The translations under genes and the position numbers were made by a program. This document shows, piece by piece, positions 33,130 to 46,076 of a stretch of 64,000 nt of DNA. The DNA lies in contig NC_083344.1 in the NCBI RefSeq assembly GCF_019175385.1, forward strand, positions 23,196,380 through 23,260,379, written 5' to 3'. Numbering within the stretch: the first letter of the stretch is position 1; each line of letters begins with the position of its first letter. The notes under the pieces were generated by a model that made no database searches, was not told where the DNA came from, and worked only from the letters and a program-made list of their open reading frames with translations. Origin of the DNA: Lycium barbarum (Eukaryota > Streptophyta > Magnoliopsida > Solanales > Solanaceae).

Positions 33130-34325
33130 TGCTGAGGACCGCTCGAGCTGCATGCTACACTCCTCCCTCTACCTCGCCCTGCTAACGGCTGAAAAACATG
33201 CCCTGAAGGGCGCACTACGGAAGAAGACCTAGCCACAGACCCTGTAGGCTGAACCATACCTGTACCAATCCTCATCGGGCACTCCCTCACACTGTGGCCT
33301 AGCTGGCCAGAAGCATAACAACCATCTGATCCCAGTCGACACTGACCGGTGTGTAACTTGCCACACTGGGCACATGGAAACTATGGAGATGCACTCCCTT
33401 TTGAATGGAAAGGATATCGGGGATGCTGCTGTCTCTGTCCTCCTCTAAACTTACCCCCAATATCAAAAGATGTGGACCTCTTACCATGGCCTCGGTCACG
33501 ATCACGATCTGTCCTCCCCTGGCACTTGCGATTCTCTAAATTCTGCGTATATGCCTGTATACGGGAGATATCCATGTGTGGCTGTAATGCGGCCATCGTA
33601 CAAGCGTCGATCAAATGTGGCACAAGACCAGCCACAAAACGATGAACTCTATCCTCCATCTGTGCCACCATGGCTCGAGCATATCTGGCCATAGAGTCGA
33701 AATACACGTAATACTCCTGGACACTCATACTGCCCTGCTCAATACGTAGGAATCTATCTGCTCGGGCCCGCTTGACCTCAGGAGGCAAATAATGATGGAT
33801 AAAAGCATCTGCGAACTCTCGCCACACAGCTGGAGGGGCATTCTCTCCCCAAGATAACTCCCAAGTCTGATACCATTGTACTGCAATATCACGCAGCCTA
33901 TATGAAGCCAACTCTACGGACTCGACCACATCCGCATGCATAACCCTCAAAGTCCCCTGCATACCAATAATAAAATCCTGAGGGTCCATATTCTGCTTTA
34001 CCACGGAAAACTCTGGAAGACCTAACCCAAGGAAGGTCTTAACCCTCGAACTACCAGTCCCATTTTCCTGGTCAACACCAACTCCCTGCCATTGAGCCTA
34101 GGCGGCTACTATTCTGGTCAACAACCGTACGGCATCCTACACATCCTGGCTTGGTGCATCTGGCTGAGGAACTGGGGCAGGGGCTGGAGGTGGTGTATGT
34201 GATGTCTCAGACGACCCTTCACTCTGAATCTCATCCTGGGCTCTCGTGGCCCGTCGAGTATGGCTAGTGGCCTCACCTGTGGATTTCTTACCCTTCTGGG
34301 CGGCGGTAACTTTCTTGGGAGGCAT
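33130..34325 (-). pseudogene. Element B gag, broken
   Basis: The start is ATG at 34325 on the minus strand (MPPKKVTAAQKGK, like MPVKRKATTAQKGK in D). A TAG near 34138 follows PDAPSQDV, and a further stop lies near 34100. The gag domain follows (MDPQDFIIGM...QNLENR) at 33540-34004. A frame change separates it from the nucleocapsid part. The zinc knuckle near 33290-33330 reads CYASGQLGHSVREC, so its second Cys is Ser and metal binding should fail. An RGRGR tail leads into protease. Confidence 0.88.
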
Positions 34326-34527
34326 CGCTAAAATCATAACAATTCATCAGAAAGCGAACGCCTAACACATGGCTCTATCGCACAATCTAGGAAAGAAAGA
34401 ATGACATCATCCTAAATATCCTGTAGCCTTCTTTTTATATGTGTGGTGCACAACATGCCCATAAACAAGACTCTACTAGACACGGTCTGTAGACAACTCT
34501 AGGACGAAACTGCTCTGATACCACTTC
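34326..34527 (-). other. Element B leader and primer-binding site
   Basis: GCTCTGATACCA (34512-34523) is the tRNA-Met primer site on the minus strand. The leader shares the GTCTAGTAGAGTCTTGTTTA motif (about 34470-34492) with D, E and the non-autonomous element. Confidence 0.9.
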
Positions 34528-35511
34528 TGTCAAGACCCAAACCGATGACCGTGACGAGGGGTCTTACCTCTAGCGACCAAACACCCCTATACTAGTATCT
34601 AAAATATATTGAACATTAAAGGCCCATGAATGGCACAACTAATCTCATAAAAAGGAAACATCAGAAATTTGTACAATCTGCATACATATATACACCATCA
34701 TGCGGAAGAACAGTCCAAGCCAACTAGGCTGCTACATATACTGTACACAAAAGAATAGAAGCTGACAAGACTACATCGTCTGACTAATACATACAACTGT
34801 CTACCAACCTCCACTAGAATAAAAGGTGTAGAAAGGATGGGACAGGGCCCCGTCATACCCATATGCATACACATCTCGAAAGGGGCATACCAAAACTGAC
34901 TGTAGCTCCGGATCGAATGGAGCGTACTGACCACTGCTAAATCTAGAGGTCCTACTAAGCTGGACCACCTGTCTATCTCCCTGTACCTGCGGGCATTAAC
35001 GCAACCCCCCCGAGTAACGGGGAGTCAATACGGATAATGTACTGAGCATGTAAAGCATAAGAGCAACATCATATATATATATATACACATGGAAATCATG
35101 AATAAAATCTGAACTCATAAGTTGAAATGACTGACTGTATGTACTTGTATGAACTAGTATCTGCATGAATCTGTATATCTAACAATGCCTCTGTGGGTAC
35201 ATAATACGCATGCTCATGCCTATCAATGAAGGTCATGCATCTATATATAGGTGCATATATAACGCCTGATATATGTGTGTATATAACGCCCGATATATGC
35301 GCATATAACGCATGTTTCTTTTCTTATATCATATCGGCCTCTCTGCAGCCATCATCATATATATTGCTGCGATACTTGCAGCCTGATTCTCATATCATCA
35401 TATTAGTACACCAGCTGATCAGGTGATAATGCATATATAACGCCTGCTCCTTTCCATACCCCATATACATATAATACTTGCTTATATAACGCTTTCTGGT
35501 CACGGGTCAAC

Positions 35512-35607
<96 letters not shown>

Positions 35608-36804
35608 GTAATGCATGAATAACTGTATACATAATACTGGACCCATGAACAGAAGGAATAATCGTAAAGGGGTACATGAACATCAAAGACTGTAATATTC
35701 CTTATACTTCTAAGAGTAGAGTAGTGTGGGTTCTCTTACTCGCTTATTGGATCGTATCATAGGATCATGCCAAAAGAAGAAAATGGTAGCTTAACATACC
35801 TCGACGTATATCAAACCGACCAACTCCTACTTCTCGACTTGTAAATCTACAATTAAGACAACATAGACCTTCAATAGACTAGGTACTTCACTTGCTAACC
35901 CCCTTTTGATGCATAGAGGGCTTAACGAATCATGAACAACATTTCTCTCATAAGCTTAACAACTCTTAAACTTCTCATTCGATCCCACATCAACTACAAT
36001 ACTCACATCAAAAATGACAACACATATATATACATCAAAATATACGTAAACTTGTTACCAATCATCTCTTAAAACAGCCCTATATCACTACATTCCTCTT
36101 CATCAACTTAACACTTCCACAATTACCTTCTCTTTACTTAGAATCACTAAAACTCTTGATACTCAACTTAAATTCAATGGTAGAAATCATTTACATACCT
36201 TGAGGGGTCAAGAATCACTCCAACTACAACTCCCTAAACTCCACTCTTGAAGAAACCCTAGAAGTAACCTTTCTTCTTCACCATCTCGGGTTTACGGGGT
36301 CCGAGTCTTGTCAAATCTTCACTAATATGATGGAAAATATTGGAAGAGAATATTTTAGGGTTTTCTAATTTTTTTAAAGAGGAAAATGTGAAATGAAGTC
36401 GTGACCCACATATTTATACTTGGAAGCCAAAAGGCTACAGCGGTCGGGTTCGACGAGCGAGTCGACAGCCCGTCGACTTGTCGACGGTCTGTCGACTTGC
36501 CTGCGCCTGCAGAATGCATGGCTACGGAACCCTATCGACGCCGCACAACGATGTCCAGTCGACAGGTTCGACAACCCGTCGATCTTGACTGGTGTCCTGT
36601 AGGTTTTTCTTATTCAGTTCAGGTCGCGTCGATTCGATTCGTTCAACTTCTAATCCTGTAAATCACCAGGAATACCTGCTGGTACCATTTCACACTGGGT
36701 AAGACACTTTCTATCTCCAAAACTCAGGCTGGGGTCTCGATTCCCAAGGCATACCCAACTAGGAAATCATAAGTTCTACTACTACGAAAGCGAGAGGTGT
36801 AAAA
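34528..36804 (-). repeat. Element B 5' LTR (2.3 kb)
   Basis: It reads TGTCAAGACCC on the plus strand to GGTGTAAAA at 36804. The terminal CA has become AA; the 3' LTR keeps GGTGTAACA. It contains the GC hairpin (34836-34854), the conserved block (about 34980-35050), GCATATATAACGCC-type repeats (35240-35480), a long CA/TA microsatellite and the GTCGACGGTCTGTCGAC palindrome cluster (36447-36590). It also preserves the unoccupied target site of solo LTR A2 (36670-36674). Confidence 0.9.
35511..35604. repeat. Compound CA/TA microsatellite
   Basis: About 34 bases of CA followed by about 60 bases of TA, with no interruption, inside B's 5' LTR. It is probably polymorphic in length and could be mis-sized by assembly. 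Confidence 0.95.
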
Positions 36805-37267
36805 GATACGTTATTTTGTACTAACGTCCCTTTGCTTGGGGTAGGCTGGAGAGACCGCCTCTGTAGATTTCCGAGTACCAGCTAGTGTGGTAACCTTTAT
36901 GTCATTCAGAGTTACCCATTCCAGAGTTTTGTGTATATACAGATGATGGGTAGGTCGGGGCCCTGTCCCAGCCATAGCACAGTCATTACTCTTTAGAGGC
37001 TTGTAGACATAATCTTGTATTATATGTATGTCCGTATAGCGGCCTTATCGGTGTTGGGTGTGTGCCCTTCAGGTATGATAGTTGCTACTTATAGATGATT
37101 TAGGATACGACCTCGTCGACCTTGGTTAGTATTTCCTGTTTACAAGTAGGCCTCGTCGGCCTAAGTTGAGGGTTACCCTTCATGAGTCACTGTTACAGAG
37201 TGGTACGCTCAGGCAAGTATAGCACTAGGTGCCAGCTATGCCTCTCCAAAGTTAGGGCGTAACAGGT
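36805..37267 (+). repeat. LTR L, 3' end only
   Basis: This looks like the end of another LTR. It has a degraded form of the conserved block (TTTTGTACTAACGTCCCTTT, about 36812-36850), a GC hairpin (GGTCGGGGCCCTGTCCCAGCC, 36953-36973), CCTCGTCGGCCTA-type repeats and an ending GGGCGTAACA, a decayed form of GGTCGTGACA. Its left part is missing because element B starts here, so B probably inserted into L and the rest lies outside the window. That relation is inferred from the truncation alone. Confidence 0.72.
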
Positions 37268-37521
37268 TCGATATTATCAAATGGGACTCGATATTATTAG
37301 ATCAGAACCTGTCGTTTGAAAAAGAGCCGGCAACAACATTTGATAGGCAGGTGCGATAGTTGAGATCAAAAGAGATAGCTTCAGTGATGGTGCATTGGAA
37401 GCACCTTCTAGTTGAGGAGGCTACATAGGAGACTGAGGCCAATATACGTTGTAGATATCCTCATCTTTTTACCGACTTAAATACTTTCTTTCTATATCTC
37501 TCTTTTCCATTCGAGGACTAA
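37268..37521 (+). pseudogene. Element M pol tail (chromodomain end), oldest layer
   Basis: From about 37272 the frame reads DIIKWDSILLDQNLSFEKEP, then the chromodomain-like FDRQVR-LRSKEIASVMVHW and ETEANIRCRYPHLF, to TAA at 37519-37521. Two TAG codons interrupt it, after DRQVR and after EEAT. The wording differs from A, B, D and I (LRSKEIASVMVHWKH against LRNKEVASVKVLWR), so M is a different chromovirus family. LTR L abuts it on the left and element E on the right, which makes M the base of the whole nest. Confidence 0.82.
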
Positions 37522-37618
37522 TGGTTGTTTAATTGGGTTCTGATATAACCACCAAACATGACCCATTTGGTTGTTAAAGCCTTTTTGACTTATTTACCCC
37601 CCGTTGATCCTTCCCTTA
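37522..37618 (+). other. Element M 3' end, probable LTR start
   Basis: After the stop the sequence TGATATAACCACCAAACA (about 37540) resembles the start of an M-family LTR, cut after about 80 bases by element E. No purine tract is preserved. This is inferred from position and a TG start only. Confidence 0.45.
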
Positions 37619-40047
37619 TATTATACGTCGGACATTTCATATTGTTATGCTATGAATAGACTAGCGCAAGCTTAAGGTGAACATGAATTTCTTATGACAT
37701 TAAGGAGAGTATGTGGTAGCTTCAAAGCGTATGCAATAAGATTTTGAAGTTATATGAACCGGTGAAACTAAGTTCGCGAGGGGAAATGAAGTATAAGTTG
37801 TATTTGGAAAAGGTTTCGCAAACTATCGAGTTAAGGATTAGTTAGAAATGTCTTGAAGAAAAGTTATAAGGCTCCCTATATTGTTAATGAAGTATTACAC
37901 AAGTGCCAAGAAGGTTCCACAATGATTGGAAGTCAAACGAAGCGACGAGAACAATTTCGGAAAAATATGGGTTATACGAACACTTATACGGTCCATATAA
38001 GGATCCGTATAACCTGATCAGAGAAGGGTCACTAACTGATGGTATTATACGGTCACTTAGATGGACCGTATAAGTTATACAGACCGTATAAGTGTCTGTA
38101 TAACCATGTTGGGCAGCTTTGAAATTTTTATAAAAAGAGGACCCAAGTTCTTATTTTCTCATTTTCCTCATTCTCCACACCTCAAGAGAGATCTAGAACA
38201 TTCTCCATACCATATCAACATGAACTCAATAGAAATCAAAGATTAACCACCACGAATCAAGGGAATCAAGTGTGTGGATGCTCACTAGGGTTAATAGAAG
38301 TCAAGGTTTCCTTTGGAATTGAAGTTGGGGTTTTCTCAAGTGAAGTATCTTCTCCCAAATATTATTCCTATATAATAAAAGGTGAGTTTTACACCTATTT
38401 CATGTTATTAAAAGTATTGAGTGGTTGAAAGACTTGGATTAGAGAAGAAAATAGATTAGGAGCTCAAATATGGAAATAATGGTATTTTGAGTAGTAAATT
38501 AATTTGAATCATGATTATTAGTATGAGATGAGTATAATCTTGTTATGAATGATGCTAATATCGTTGAAGAAGTATTATGTGAAGAGTGAGTATGGTGTTG
38601 TATTGTGGTCATGGTTATGGATGACTTTGAAAGTGAATTTGAGAAGTGAACAATTTTTAACATGGGAAATCTATTGATTATGATATTATGGGTGTTGCTA
38701 TTGCTATTTGGGAGTTGTTTGTTAGATGGAGGAAGTTATTGAAACAAAGGAAATACTGCCCAATTTTCGTTAGCCATTTAGTCTCCTTAGCTTAGCCTTA
38801 AGCATGTTTCTAATGATCTAATGTAATACGAATTCTCTTGAATGTAGAATCGTGAGCTTGGAAGGGAAGTGTTTGGTCGATAAAGCTAAAGAGACGTAAA
38901 GGTATGTAAGGCTAGTTCCTTTATTTCAAAGGCATGACTCCTATACTACTATCTTCTAATAGCCCTCCATGACTTTCTTACATCCCAACATGTTGAAAGC
39001 TAAAGAGTCCTAATAGCTTTTTATGAGAAAGAGATGAGATATACCTTATGATAACGATGATTCTATTTCTAGAGATTCTCAAGCTAATGAAATGATGTCA
39101 TTATGAGTTTAATGATCTTATTCTATGATTTTCTTAATGCTATTCATTGTTGATCGTCTCACCTCATGATATTAGTTCTTTCAAGGTGAGACATAGCGAT
39201 CGTGATTGTTCTATAATATAATCAGAAGTTCCAGACCGTACGTCACTCCGATAGAGTTACAGCTTTTACTTGAGCTCCCAAGCATGCTTCATATTATGTA
39301 TATGTAAGATTACACCGTGCTTAATTAGCCGGGAAGACACCACTAGTGGGCGGCTTGAGATGTTTACCCCGGATGCGGGAGGCCCGGACGTGAGCTAATG
39401 ATGATCACACCGTACCTATATGGTCGGGCAGTTTATATATGTATACATGATATGATGATGTTTATTATAAAAGTAGCATGCATGATTCCGCCTTAAGAGG
39501 AATTCAGTTGCAGGTTATCTCTTATCTTATGATCTCTTATCTTTCTATGATGTTATTGTACATGCTTTACCTACTCAGTACTTTGTTCGTACTGAGGTCC
39601 TTTCGCTATGGACGCTACGTTCTTGCCCGCAGGTAGAGAGGGAGACGACCCAGACGCTTAGGAGCTTACTCAGTAGATTTGCTAGAGAACTCTACTACTC
39701 CGGAGTTTCCGTTTATTGGTATATTCTTTTGTGCACATATTTGGGCCATGGCGGGATCCTGTCCCATCCTTATGATTTCCGCACTCAAGTTAGAGGCTCG
39801 TAGATACTTATATGTAGGTAGTAGATGTTATGTGACTTCTTCAGTGTATATTTTGTACATCAGTTTTGTAGCCTCGTGGGCTTATGTATACATGCATGTT
39901 TTTGGGAGATGTTTACTGATTATTTCATAGTAGGTTTTACTCTGAGATGTGATGTATGCCCAAGTTGAGTATGCTAGTTAGTGTGATGAGTGGTGCTCGG
40001 TAGCCAGCTCCGAGTACCCATCATGGCCCTCTAGTGGGGTCATGACA
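37619..40047 (+). repeat. Element E 5' LTR (2.4 kb)
   Basis: It starts TATTATACGTCGG, a decayed TGTTACACCTCGG, and ends GGTCATGACA next to the primer site. It resembles LTR A, with TTATACGG/CCGTATAA palindromes (37975-38105), one TCTCACCTC...AAGGTGAGA unit (about 39150-39190), the conserved block (39567-39640) and a weakened GC hairpin, GGCGGGATCCTGTCCCATC (39750-39768). Confidence 0.88.
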
Positions 40048-40305
40048 AAAGTGGTATCAGAGCAGTTCCATCCTAGGGTGTGTCTACGAGCCGTGTCCAG
40101 TAGAGTCTTGTTTATGGGTGTGAAGTGCGCCACACTTATAAACAAGAGGCTGCGGGGCATTTTGGAATAATGACCGTCTTTCTTTTTCCTAGATCGTGCT
40201 TTAGAGCTATAATGTAAGATTCCTCCTTTCTCTCTTATTGTGCGTTATAATTTTAGTTATGCCTGTGAAGAGGAAAGCAACGGCTGCCTAGAAGGGCAAG
40301 ACAGC
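40048..40305 (+). pseudogene. Element E primer site, leader and gag start
   Basis: TGGTATCAGAGC is at 40052-40063. The leader carries CCAGTAGAGTCTTGTTTATG (from 40097). Gag starts at about 40259 with MPVKRKATAA, then a TAG, then KGKTA. The F insertion follows ACAGC (40301-40305), and gag resumes at 43798. Confidence 0.9.
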
Positions 40306-43300
40306 TGTCACGACCCGACTAGGGGCCGTGACGAGTACCCGATACTTGTACCGAGCACTCCTTATCTATCATAATACCTTTACCTCTTAGCAAACCGTGT
40401 AAACAGAGCCATATATATATTTTTTTTTGAACATTAACATTAGCAGCGTCATTCTGAACATAGGCTAATAAACTTCGTAGCACTTTATACAGCAACATTA
40501 ACATGCCAAAACACCATATATCTAACTATACTTGACTGACTGTACATATCTGCCTACGAGCCTCTAGACATAGTACACTATACATAGAAAGGGCCGAGTA
40601 CTATCGTGCCCGAGATTATATATACACAAAATAGTACCACTGAAATAAGGCTCCGAAACGACTGGAGCGCTGTAGAGTACTGCTGGCAGAGCTCCTAAGG
40701 ATCAAGTTCACCTGTCCGCTGACCTGCGCGGCATGAAACGCAGCGTCCACAAGAAGGGACGTCAGTAAGAATAGTGTACCGAGTATGTAAGGCATAGAAA
40801 ATAATACAAGCAGTAACATAGAGTACGATTAATAATATCATGGAGTCACAGGGCATATAACGAGGCGAGAAAGTAACCTGTGCATAGGAAGGCCCCTTTT
40901 CAGGACGGCTGTCATGTAGGCTTGTCCTTTCGTCTTTGAAACGTTTCTTTCCATACGCATAGAAATTTACATTTATATATTACTTATTCTCGCGTACAGA
41001 AAATAGTGCATTTCAGTAACGGTATCCTTTGCTTACATTTACAGACGCCGAATACAATCGGCTCCACCCACCCCTCCCCCAACGGTGTCCCAGCACATTA
41101 CATCATATATGTATCATACGTTATATATATATACAGTCGCCGCGTACGGCTCTCCCATATCCCGCGTCCGGGCATCCCGCGTCCAGGATGGAATCCAGCT
41201 GAATCAGGTGGTGATATAACAGTGGCCCTTCCCTTTTCCCCGTATACACATACATATACATTTCTTATATACAATTACTTTGTCTTATATATATACACAT
41301 ATCCATACACGTATACCCGTTTTATATATATATATATATATATCGTATAAGCACACAAGAGAGCCAAGGAAAATCATGTATCCATCGGAGTGACACAAGG
41401 TCGGTGATCTCCCATTACATTACGGAATGCTAGTGATAGCTTTGTCTCACCTTGAAGGAACAAGTATTTTTAAGGCGAGACTATCAACGGAGAATAGTGA
41501 TACAGTAACCGTAGAATGAAATCGTGGGCATTATAGATGACAGTCATAGGCTTTGGAGTCCTAGAAAATAAAGTTATAACTAGAAGATATAAATACGATT
41601 TAGAAAATTAGTTTATCAATTTCATATTCACATTGGATCCTTAGCTTAGAAATCTCAGTCATAGGATCGTTCCGGTCGTACTTATCAAGCGCATTCTCTT
41701 GTCTAACATTGTCGTTATCATTATCCCATAGAAACACTCTTGTTAGAGTAGTCATAGTACTTTATCATTCGGTGACAAGATCGGGATCAAAGGTCCCCTT
41801 TGAATTCACCTTAAGTAAGTCAACCAAGACTATAGGGGAATCCGAGAGTAACGGGCCCACCTCGGGCCGGATGAGGTAGCGTATACGATTTACGTATGTT
41901 ACGCGTTATAGCGTTACTTGTGAGGGTCTTAGGGTAATCGGGTCCCATTTATACAAGTTCTAAGGGTGTAGGAGGTTTTTCCAACAATTGGCACACTTTC
42001 TAGTTCAATTCTATTGAACAAAAGGTAGAAAACTTTAGGTGTGGATCCCGGGGAACAGAGTTGTCCCCGAGGCTTGTACCCAACTTATTACAACTAAGAC
42101 ATGCCATAGAAAGAAGGGTGAAGCCTCACATACCTCTTTCCGCTCCTTTTGCTATCCCAAATTCACGTCACAATCTCGTCGAAATCTGCGAATTGGTCAT
42201 TTTTACCAAAACTTTCATTAGTATACTTTGAGTTAAAATCTTAAGGAAACACTTTGCTACCGAAATTTCGGCAGCATTTCCTCTGTAAGTGTACCAATCC
42301 CGAGAATAAGGCTCGGCCCCAAATCAACAACAACCATCCGGGAATGTAACCCGGCCAAACCAACAATGATATTAACAACACCAATAAGAGGTTCAAAGCT
42401 CATTCTAACATTAATAACTCTTTATTATACCATTCGACGCTATTTCATTTTCATTCAATCAACCGCATACGATCGACCCAACACCCACGCTCATACGTTC
42501 AAGTACCAACATAAACCATTTGAACAAGATTCAAGAATGCCTCGGACAAACCACAAAATAGTCAAACAATTCAAACAACGCACCACAGAATCCAAAATCT
42601 TCCAACTTCCATAGGAACCATCACAACACATTCCTTTCTTCAAAATTCATAATCTATACCCACAAACCACTCTCTTACCACATTATTATCATGATTTACA
42701 AGAATTATATTAGGTTCGCATTAGTTTCCACAACAAACCATAAACTACTATAATCCCAACTCTGAATCATTTAACTTCTTTTTGCGTTCTAAAATCCACA
42801 ACGACACAACTAATATACTAAATAAAATTAATTCATCCTTCCTTCAATAAACAACATCACACACGGCCTCAACACTACATACACATTTTCATGCATTCCA
42901 TCCATTCCTCCACTCTACAACATATACAAATCACCCATAACACAAACAACAATCAAAATACTAAATAAAACAATTGAATCATTGCCTTGCAACTATCCAT
43001 ACACACGGCCACACCTCAACACACACATATTTCACAAATTTCACTCATTTCTACATACTACAACACTTCAACAATATTCATAACACATAAAAGAGGGTTA
43101 GTTCTTTACCTTCATTCTTCATCTTCTCCACTTGGTTAAAGCTCATGAATCATCCATATGAGTGCTTTGCTTGCTCCAATAATTCCACCATGTTAAAGAG
43201 CATCCTCTACTTAGTATAAAAAGCAAAGGAAAATAATTCTCCAACATCAATATGGAGGGGCTGGCTTCGGCCAGCCCCCTAAACCGAACCCCTCTCTCCC

Positions 43301-43797
43301 TCTTTCTTTTATTTTTGCTCTTCATTTCTTGTCTTAAATTAGAAGGAACATGTATATATATATATATATGCCTATAATTGCAAGCATGTGAGGGGCACAT
43401 GCCCCTTTCTAGAAAATTCTTTAGTTTTCATGAAATTTCTTCTAGGATTAAGGATGACTTAAAGTCTTGCCATGCACACTTTGGCCCATACATTTTCCAT
43501 CACATGGCCAATGTGATCCTTTTGAACCTTCATAATTTTTTTTTGTCAAATTCCCATTTCGTCCCCTGACTTTTCTCAATATGACCATTTTACCCCTAAC
43601 CTTCCATATTGTTTCCATTGATCATTTTGCAATTTCTCTTCTTGCCCTTAGCCTCTCACAATATTTTCATACTAATAATGGTCATAAATAGTATTCTTAA
43701 CGACTTGTGCATTAATGTAATATTTGAAAAGGTTTTCGTTCTTAACTTTCCGCGACGACTTTGAAATATTCAAACGTTCAAAATACGGGCCATAACA
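40306..43797 (-). mobile_element. Solo LTR F (3.5 kb) in element E gag
   Basis: It reads TGTCACGACCC...GGGCCATAACA, flanked by perfect ACAGC duplications (40301-40305 and 43798-43802). It resembles the LTR of the non-autonomous element: an ACAGACGCCGAATACAATCG stretch near 41041, TTGTCTCACCTTGAAGGAAC with its inverted partner near 41451, and CCGAAATTTCGGCAGCATTT near 42260. No coding content or internal region. Its extra length over that LTR is partly microsatellite (41329-41342 and 43351-43368). Confidence 0.92.
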
Positions 43798-45115
43798 ACA
43801 GCGGCAGGAAAGCGGACTGAATGGGAGTCCCCGGTACATATAGAGAAGGATGAGTCACATGATGATGCTTCATCTCGTACTTCTCACACTCCATCTATTT
43901 TAGAGGAGCACGAAGGGGCCTCAGCTTCAGCTCCAATGCCTCCATTTCTGCCATCGGGTGCTTTGGGCCAGCAAATGGCCGAGGCTATTCAGTTATTGAC
44001 CCAGTTAGTTGCTGCTCAATCTCAGGGGCAAAGTGCGGGTCCGGGTGATAGAGCGGCTAGTGTTGGTTCCGTGATTTTATGAGTCTGAATCCTTCAAAGA
44101 TTTTTTGGTCAAAGCCGAATGACAACCCGCAAGGTTTTATAGATGAAATGTTAAGGACACTAAGAGTAATACATGCTTCCGATACTGAGTTAGTGGAGTT
44201 AGCGTCCTATAGATTGTGGGATGTCGCCGTCCTATAGTATAATAACTGAATATCTTCGAGAAAGGAAAATGCACCTCCCTCGATTTGGCAGGAATTCGTA
44301 GATGCTTTCATCCGCCATTATTTTCCACCTGAGATCCGTCGGGCCCAAGCTGACAGGTTTCTGAATTTAAAGCAAGGAAATATGAGTGCTTGGGAGTATA
44401 GTCTTTGTTTCAGTTCATTAGCTAAGTATGCTCCGACCATGGTAGCCGATATGGGAGACCGGGTGCATAGATTTGTGAGTGGCTTAGGGTTATATCTGAT
44501 CAAAGATTGTTTGACAGCTTCACTCCAGGAGGGGATGGACATTTCCCATATTTAGGCCCATGCCCAAAATTTGGAAGAGCAACAGCAGCCGCAAATAGGT
44601 GAGCGTGATATGGACAAAGGGCATAGTAAGAAAGCTAGATCTACCAGTGCTAGTAGCGAGTATAGAGGGGGCCAGAGGCAATAGTATTCCAGATATTTGG
44701 GCTAGTCCGTGACTAGTGCACCTCTTCGGTTTGCGGGCAGGAGATTTGTCTGCCCCGTTTATTTTGGACCGGGTCAGAGCTCGAGAGTTTCGGGTTCTCA
44801 ATTTTGAGGTGATCCCAGTCAGAGGAGACTATCGTTACCACGATGCAACCAGTGCAGTAGATTACATTCGGGTCCGTGTCGCCGAGGCTCAGATGCTTGT
44901 TGTGTCTGTGGTCAGACGGGGCACATGATGCGTGATTGTCCCCCGATGAGTGGTAGCGGTGGGCCTCAGCCTACAGGATTAGCAGTCGATTCTTTTGCAT
45001 CCGTGCACCCTGTAAGGCAGACTCCTCAGACTTCAGCAGGCCGTGGCAGGAGCAGAGGGGGTGGGGGGGGGGGGTATCCAGTTCAAGTGGCCCTCAGCCA
45101 CGTATGTATGCATTA
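43798..45115 (+). pseudogene. Element E gag, heavily degraded
   Basis: After F the frame resumes with AAGKRTEWESP and a Pro/Ser-rich head (ILEEHEGASASAPMPP), then a stop at about 44080. Recognisable gag pieces follow in changing frames: IWQEFVDAFIRHYFPPEIRR (about 44280-44340) and the nucleocapsid knuckle CCVCGQTGHMMRDC (about 44899-44940), with all four zinc ligands. A poly-G run of 12 (45063-45074) lies in the Gly/Arg-rich end and shifts the frame. Clearly non-functional. Confidence 0.87.
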
Positions 45116-46076
45116 GCCGACGACAGGATCTTGAGTCCTCCCTTGACGTTGTCAGAGGTATATTATCCGTATTATCCTATGATGTTTATGCCTTGATTGA
45201 TTTGGGATCCACCTTGTCGTATATCACTCCTTATATTGCTGGTCGTATTGGGGTGAAACCCGAGCCAATCAAACCTTTTGAGGTATCTACTCTGGTTGGT
45301 GATCCAGTAATAGCTAGACAAGTATACCAAAACTATGCGATTGTGGTATGTGATCGTCAGACTATAGCTGACCTGATTGAGCTGGAAATGTTGGATTTCG
45401 ATGTTATTATGGGCGTGGATTGGCTGGCTTCTTGTTATGCTAATGTGGATTGTAGAACAAAAATGATTCGATTCCAATTTCCAGGAGAACAGTCCTTGAA
45501 TGGAAAGGTAACATTGCGTCTCCAAGAGGCAGGTTTATTTTTTATCTCAAAGCGAGGAAGATGATTACAAAAGGCTATATTTACCATTTGGTCAGGGTTC
45601 ATGACACCGAAGAAAAGCTGACGACTCTTCAATCCGTTTCGATAGTAAATGCGTTTCCGGATGTATTTCCAGATGAACTCCCAAGTCTTCCACCGGAACG
45701 GGCAATTGAGTTTACTATTGATTTGCTACCGGACACCGAACCTATATCTATTCCTCCTTAAAGAAAGGCTCCTGCATAATTGAAAAAGCTAAAGGCACAA
45801 CTGAAGGATTTACTCGAGAAGGGATTCATTAGACCTAGTTCATCGCCATGGGGAGCACCTGTCTTGTTCGTAAGAAAGAAAGATGGTTCCATACGAATGT
45901 GCATTGACTATAGGCAGTTGAACAAGGTAACAATAAAGAATAAATATCCACTTTCGAGAATCGACGATTTGTTGGATCAATTATAAGGTGCTAAGTAGTT
46001 TTCAAAAATAGATCTAAGGTCGGGATATCACCAAGTGAGAGTTAGAGAAGAAGACATTCCAATGACGGCTTTCAGA
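45116..46076 (+). pseudogene. Element E protease and RT start, broken
   Basis: The protease site reads YALIDLGSTLSYITPYIAG, with Leu in place of the Pro of ALIDPGST. The linker [18 protein letters not shown] is kept. A frame change near 45490 breaks the EPVLEWKGN region. RT then reads [20 protein letters not shown] and [10 protein letters not shown], with a stop near 45760 and others near 45985. The sequence ends within DIPMTAFRT at about 46076, before the FIDD motif. Confidence 0.88.

Larger units (their letters stand above)
37619..46076 (+). mobile_element. Element E: degenerate Ty3/gypsy chromovirus, 5' part
   Basis: It has a 5' LTR, primer site, leader, gag, protease and the start of RT, then stops abruptly at about 46076 inside RT, where LTR K begins. 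Solo LTR F lies in its gag. No 3' LTR is seen; it may lie beyond the window's right end or have been lost. Confidence 0.85.

Noticed and set aside
45063..45074. Poly-G run of 12 in E's gag as a biological frameshift site
   Set aside because: E's gag is already broken elsewhere, and long G runs are prone to sequencing error. Nothing supports a function.
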